Under the pieces are notes generated by a model. That model saw only the letters and a program-made list of their open reading frames with translations. It ran no database searches and was not told the DNA's origin. Below are positions 44,144-45,859 of a stretch of 45,859 nucleotides of DNA, piece after piece. The translations under genes were made by a program, and so were the position numbers. The stretch covers positions 1 to 45,859 of the forward strand of contig CAMCSE010000012.1 of assembly GCA_945877515.1 (NCBI GenBank), given 5' to 3'. This DNA comes from an uncultured Clostridia bacterium (GTDB taxonomy: Bacteria > Bacillota > Clostridia > Oscillospirales > Oscillospiraceae). Within the stretch, counting starts at the first letter, position 1. Each line of letters starts with the position of its first letter.

Positions 44144-44207
44144 GGGAGTTTCCTGCCGCACTGCCACTCACCCCCGCAAAGCCGCAGCGCACTATCGTCT
44201 ATATATC

Positions 44208-44263
44208 GGCAATTCGCACGTTTTTCTGTCTGCACACCTTCCCCAGTTTTCCCCAGAATTGCC
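44208..44263 (-). promoter_or_regulatory. Structured 5' leader stem of the surface operon
   Basis: GGCAATTC (44208-44215) and GAATTGCC (44256-44263) pair perfectly and enclose 40 nt containing two CCCCAG units. Together with the terminator-like hairpin downstream this resembles a regulatory leader. It does not match c-di-GMP-I, T-box or cobalamin consensus as I know them. Confidence 0.4.
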
Positions 44264-44284
44264 AAGTATCACCTTTTACCGCAT

Positions 44285-44313
44285 ATTATACATGAAGCGC
44301 AGTCACATTTCAA
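44285..44313 (-). promoter_or_regulatory. Main promoter of the 18-gene surface operon
   Basis: TTGAAA (44308-44313), a 17-bp spacer and TATAAT (44285-44290) on the minus strand. It shares TTGAAATG and TTCATnTATAATATGCG with the promoter at 45183-45211. A weak plus-strand candidate (TTGCCA at 44259, TATTAT at 44284) overlaps it and may serve the regulator gene at 44352. Confidence 0.8.
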
Positions 44314-44351
44314 CCTTATTTCATATTAAACTTGTGATAAGGAGTGATAAT

Positions 44352-44720
44352 ATGGTCGCAAGAACCAAACTGGAAATCGGACGCCGGCTTCGCCGCAGAC
44401 GAGAAAATGCCGGATACACCCGCTAGCGGCTGGGCGAACTCTGCTCACTTAGCCCCCGCTTTATTGCTAACATCGAACTTGGCAACTCCACGTTCAATCT
44501 GGACTCGCTGATGACCATCTGCCAGGTGCTCTCCTGCAGCAGCGACCATCTGCTGTTCGGCGCAAAGACCGGCGACGGCTCTCCCTGGGCAGATACCATT
44601 TCCCGTATTCACCAGTTCGACCCCCGCTATGAGCCGGAGATCAACAAGATCCTCCCGGCCATCGTGGAGCTTCTCATCAAATCTGAGATCTATCCCGACG
44701 ATTTACATAAGATCTCCTGA
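44352..44720 (+). pseudogene. XRE-family regulator interrupted by one in-frame TAG
   Basis: The frame starts at ATG 44352 behind AAGGAG and reads MVARTKLEIGRRLRRRREN. At codon 25 (44424-44426) a TAG occurs where CAG (Gln) is expected in YTRxRLGELCSLSPRFIANIE, the classic HTH_3 motif. The rest is intact to TGA 44718-44720, with about 50 residues after the DNA-binding domain (SRIHQFDPRYEPEINK), for 122 codons in all. A clean terminator follows. It is divergent from the 18-gene operon, the usual place for its regulator. Either it is freshly inactivated, the TAG is read through, or it is a sequencing error; translation from a later start would lose helix 1. Confidence 0.75.
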
Positions 44721-44739
44721 TCCTGCTTCCCTGCGCAAG

Positions 44740-44776
44740 GCAGACCGCAGTTTTCGTTCCGCTGTCTGCTTTTTTT
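44740..44776 (+). terminator. Intrinsic terminator of the XRE regulator gene
   Basis: GCAGAC (44740-44745) and GTCTGC (44764-44769), with further pairing inside, followed by seven T (44770-44776). Confidence 0.8.
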
Positions 44777-44787
44777 GCGGCCATTGG

Positions 44788-45120
44788 TCATCCGGACGCC
44801 TCCTCCTCTGCCCTTTGTGCCTCCAGCTGCCGCCGGAATTCCCCGAACACATCGTCCTCCGCCACCTGACGTGCCTTTACTGCGTCCTCAAACTTCCGGA
44901 AGTACCCCAGCCGCGTCCGCTCATTGCCGCAGTCACACCGGCACAGCCAGTAGTCATTCTGTGCCGCTCCATCCGGGGGCGGTACCCGGCGCTGCGCCGT
45001 CAGTCTCCTGAACCGCTGACCCGCAATATCCCCCTTTACCCCGCCGCGCGCGGTCATGTTCTCTTCCACTGTGTGCCCCTCATCCGTCAAATAATCCGCC
45101 GTCCGGCGAAACTTCTCCAT
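44788..45120 (-). CDS. Small AP2/Cys-motif DNA-binding-like protein
   Basis: 110 residues. DIAGQRFRRLTAQRR and YWLCRCDCGNE match the N-terminal signature of phage and integron-like proteins that carry AP2 or HNH domains. The next stretch (RLGYFRKFEDAVKARQVAED) looks like the second half of an AP2 domain (LGYFxTxEEAxxARxxAE). In the usual protein more residues lie between the two, so this copy seems internally shortened. The start ATG 45118-45120 has only a weak ribosome site. It is transcribed from its own promoter, which resembles that of the surface operon. Probably a DNA-binding protein of mobile-element origin; its target is unknown. Confidence 0.62.
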   Translation of the reverse strand: MEKFRRTADYLTDEGHTVEENMTARGGVKGDIAGQRFRRLTAQRRVPPPDGAAQNDYWLCRCDCGNERTRLGYFRKFEDAVKARQVAEDDVFGEFRRQLEAQRAEEEASG

Positions 45121-45182
45121 CCGTTATGTATCCGAAGCCGCAGCAGCCCTTGCCGCGCCCGGAAAAACACTTATCATCGCAT

Positions 45183-45211
45183 ATTATATATGAACAATTA
45201 TCTCATTTCAA
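45183..45211 (-). promoter_or_regulatory. Promoter of the AP2-like gene, twin of the operon promoter
   Basis: TTGAAA (45206-45211), a 17-bp spacer and TATAAT (45183-45188). It shares TTGAAATG and TTCATnTATAATATGCG with the main operon promoter, giving a leader of about 55-60 nt. Confidence 0.75.
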
Positions 45212-45279
45212 TAGTCACGCAGCCAAAACTTCACTTTATTGGCAACGATCTCCCTTGTTTTAACTCTTCTCTCCGCATA

Positions 45280-45331
45280 GAAATTGCAGGGTGCAGGTTT
45301 TCCGAAAGGCAAACCTGCACCCTGCAATTTC
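45280..45331. repeat. Perfect 21-bp inverted repeat
   Basis: Arms 45280-45300 and 45311-45331 are exact complements (core TTGCAGGGTGCAGG) around a 10-base centre. Neither side has a T-run of terminator type. It lies between the AP2-like promoter and the decayed IS1182 transposase and may be a MITE-like or barrier element. Confidence 0.7.
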
Positions 45332-45398
45332 ACAGCTTGTCAAAAAACTACCCAAGCACCCCTGTTTCTGGTATAATAAATGAAACGGGGGTGTCTTT

Positions 45399-45822
45399 AT
45401 GGAGAACTGGAGAAAAGATGCACGGCGGGAGCCAATCATCGTAGATTTGGAAGCGCTGGTACCAAAGGACCATCTGCTGCGGAAAATAGAAAAGGTCATG
45501 GATTATGAGTAGCTGTATGAACGGATAGGCCCGTATTACTGCCATGACAACGGCCGTCCCGGAGCAGATCCGGTTGTGCTCATAAAAATGGTACTCATTC
45601 AGCATTTGTTCGGAATACCGTCTCTGCGGCAGACCTACCGGGAAATTCAGGTGAATGTAGCATATCGGTGGTTTCTTGGGTATGGGCTGCTGGATAATAT
45701 TCCGCAACTTTGCGACGGTGAGCTATGCCTTCTGTCAGCGTTTCCCGGATGAGTTGACCAGTGAGATTTTTGAGCACATCCTCAACAAGGCATTGAATAA
45801 GGGAGGGAAACGGGCAAAATAG
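45399..45822 (+). pseudogene. IS1182-family transposase, decayed and truncated
   Basis: From ATG 45399 (an extended -10, TGGTATAAT, lies at 45369-45377) the frame reads PIIVDLEALVPKDHLLRKIE, NGRPGADPVVLIKMVLIQHL and NVAYRWFLGYGLLDNIPQ, the well-conserved N-terminus of IS1182-type DDE transposases. A TAG interrupts it at 45510-45512 (DYE-stop-LYERIG), and a +1 frameshift near 45706 is needed to continue as VSYAFCQRFPDELTSEIF. After about 140 codons the similarity stops and a TAG closes the frame. The family is normally about 450-550 residues, so the catalytic core is missing. Non-functional. Confidence 0.75.
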
Positions 45823-45859
45823 TCCTCCGTGGCGGCGTTTTCAGACCATGCCCTTATGA

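Noticed and set aside
44110-44150. A T-box leader, suggested by GGGGTGG followed by CCGCGG
   Set aside because: The conserved GGGTGGNACCGCG is not present, no specifier structure was found, and the downstream gene is not a synthetase or amino-acid gene.
44200-44270. A c-di-GMP riboswitch in the operon leader
   Set aside because: The CGCACAGGGCAAACC-type core of class I is absent and I could not recognise class II; only a generic structured leader is supported.
1-45859. CRISPR arrays, tRNA or rRNA genes
   Set aside because: No regularly spaced repeats and no tRNA or rRNA signatures were seen on either strand; short tRNAs could be missed by eye.

Overview
The window looks like chromosome of a fairly high-GC, Gram-positive gut Clostridia, most likely Oscillospiraceae. 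The clues are AGGAGG-type ribosome binding sites, a sporulation deacetylase remnant, dockerin and BspA-type repeats, SipW-type signal peptidases, and several insertion-sequence scars. That assignment is inference; there is no rRNA or tRNA gene to anchor it.

Left flank (1-9100). A minus-strand operon encodes an E2-like acyltransferase, an AMP-forming acyl-CoA ligase and a YheO/DauR-like regulator cut by the window edge. Next are a fused ThrE-type Thr/Ser exporter with a near-consensus promoter, a truncated PdaB-like deacetylase, an LTA-synthase-like membrane sulfatase with an SLH-like tail, and a FadR-type GntR regulator with a probable operator in front of it. Between 9174 and 9930 lies an IS3-type element whose interior is replaced by a fused fragment of pyruvate dehydrogenase E1-beta and E3 genes. 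A triple direct repeat resembling an IS21 end follows.

Main locus (10102-44313, all minus strand). Eighteen genes run from one strong promoter at 44285-44313, most of them overlapping or closely spaced. In order of transcription: a 2.3k-residue dockerin protein; a FIVAR-like membrane protein; a degenerate HD-GYP/EAL protein; a TasA-like membrane protein; three TasA/camelysin-like subunits; a SipW-type signal peptidase; a membrane-anchored McrB-like AAA+ ATPase; a DUF2357-like coiled-coil partner without its nuclease; a 1.6k-residue TasA-like protein with Ig-like repeats; an Lgt-like membrane protein; a BspA-type LRR membrane protein; another TasA-like protein; a second SipW-type peptidase; a beta-helix protein; and two single-pass membrane proteins. 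My reading is that this encodes a cell-surface fibre or matrix apparatus with its own signal peptidases and a cytoplasmic, energy-using partner complex derived from a McrBC-like pair. The combination is, to my knowledge, undescribed, and it is the main object of interest here.

Right flank (44314-45859). A divergent XRE-type regulator carries one in-frame TAG. It is followed by a small AP2/Cys-motif protein whose promoter shares an unusual core with the promoter of the big operon, a perfect 21-bp inverted repeat, and a decayed IS1182-type transposase. A regulator next to two look-alike promoters suggests a local control circuit that may be broken, or dependent on TAG readthrough, in this strain.
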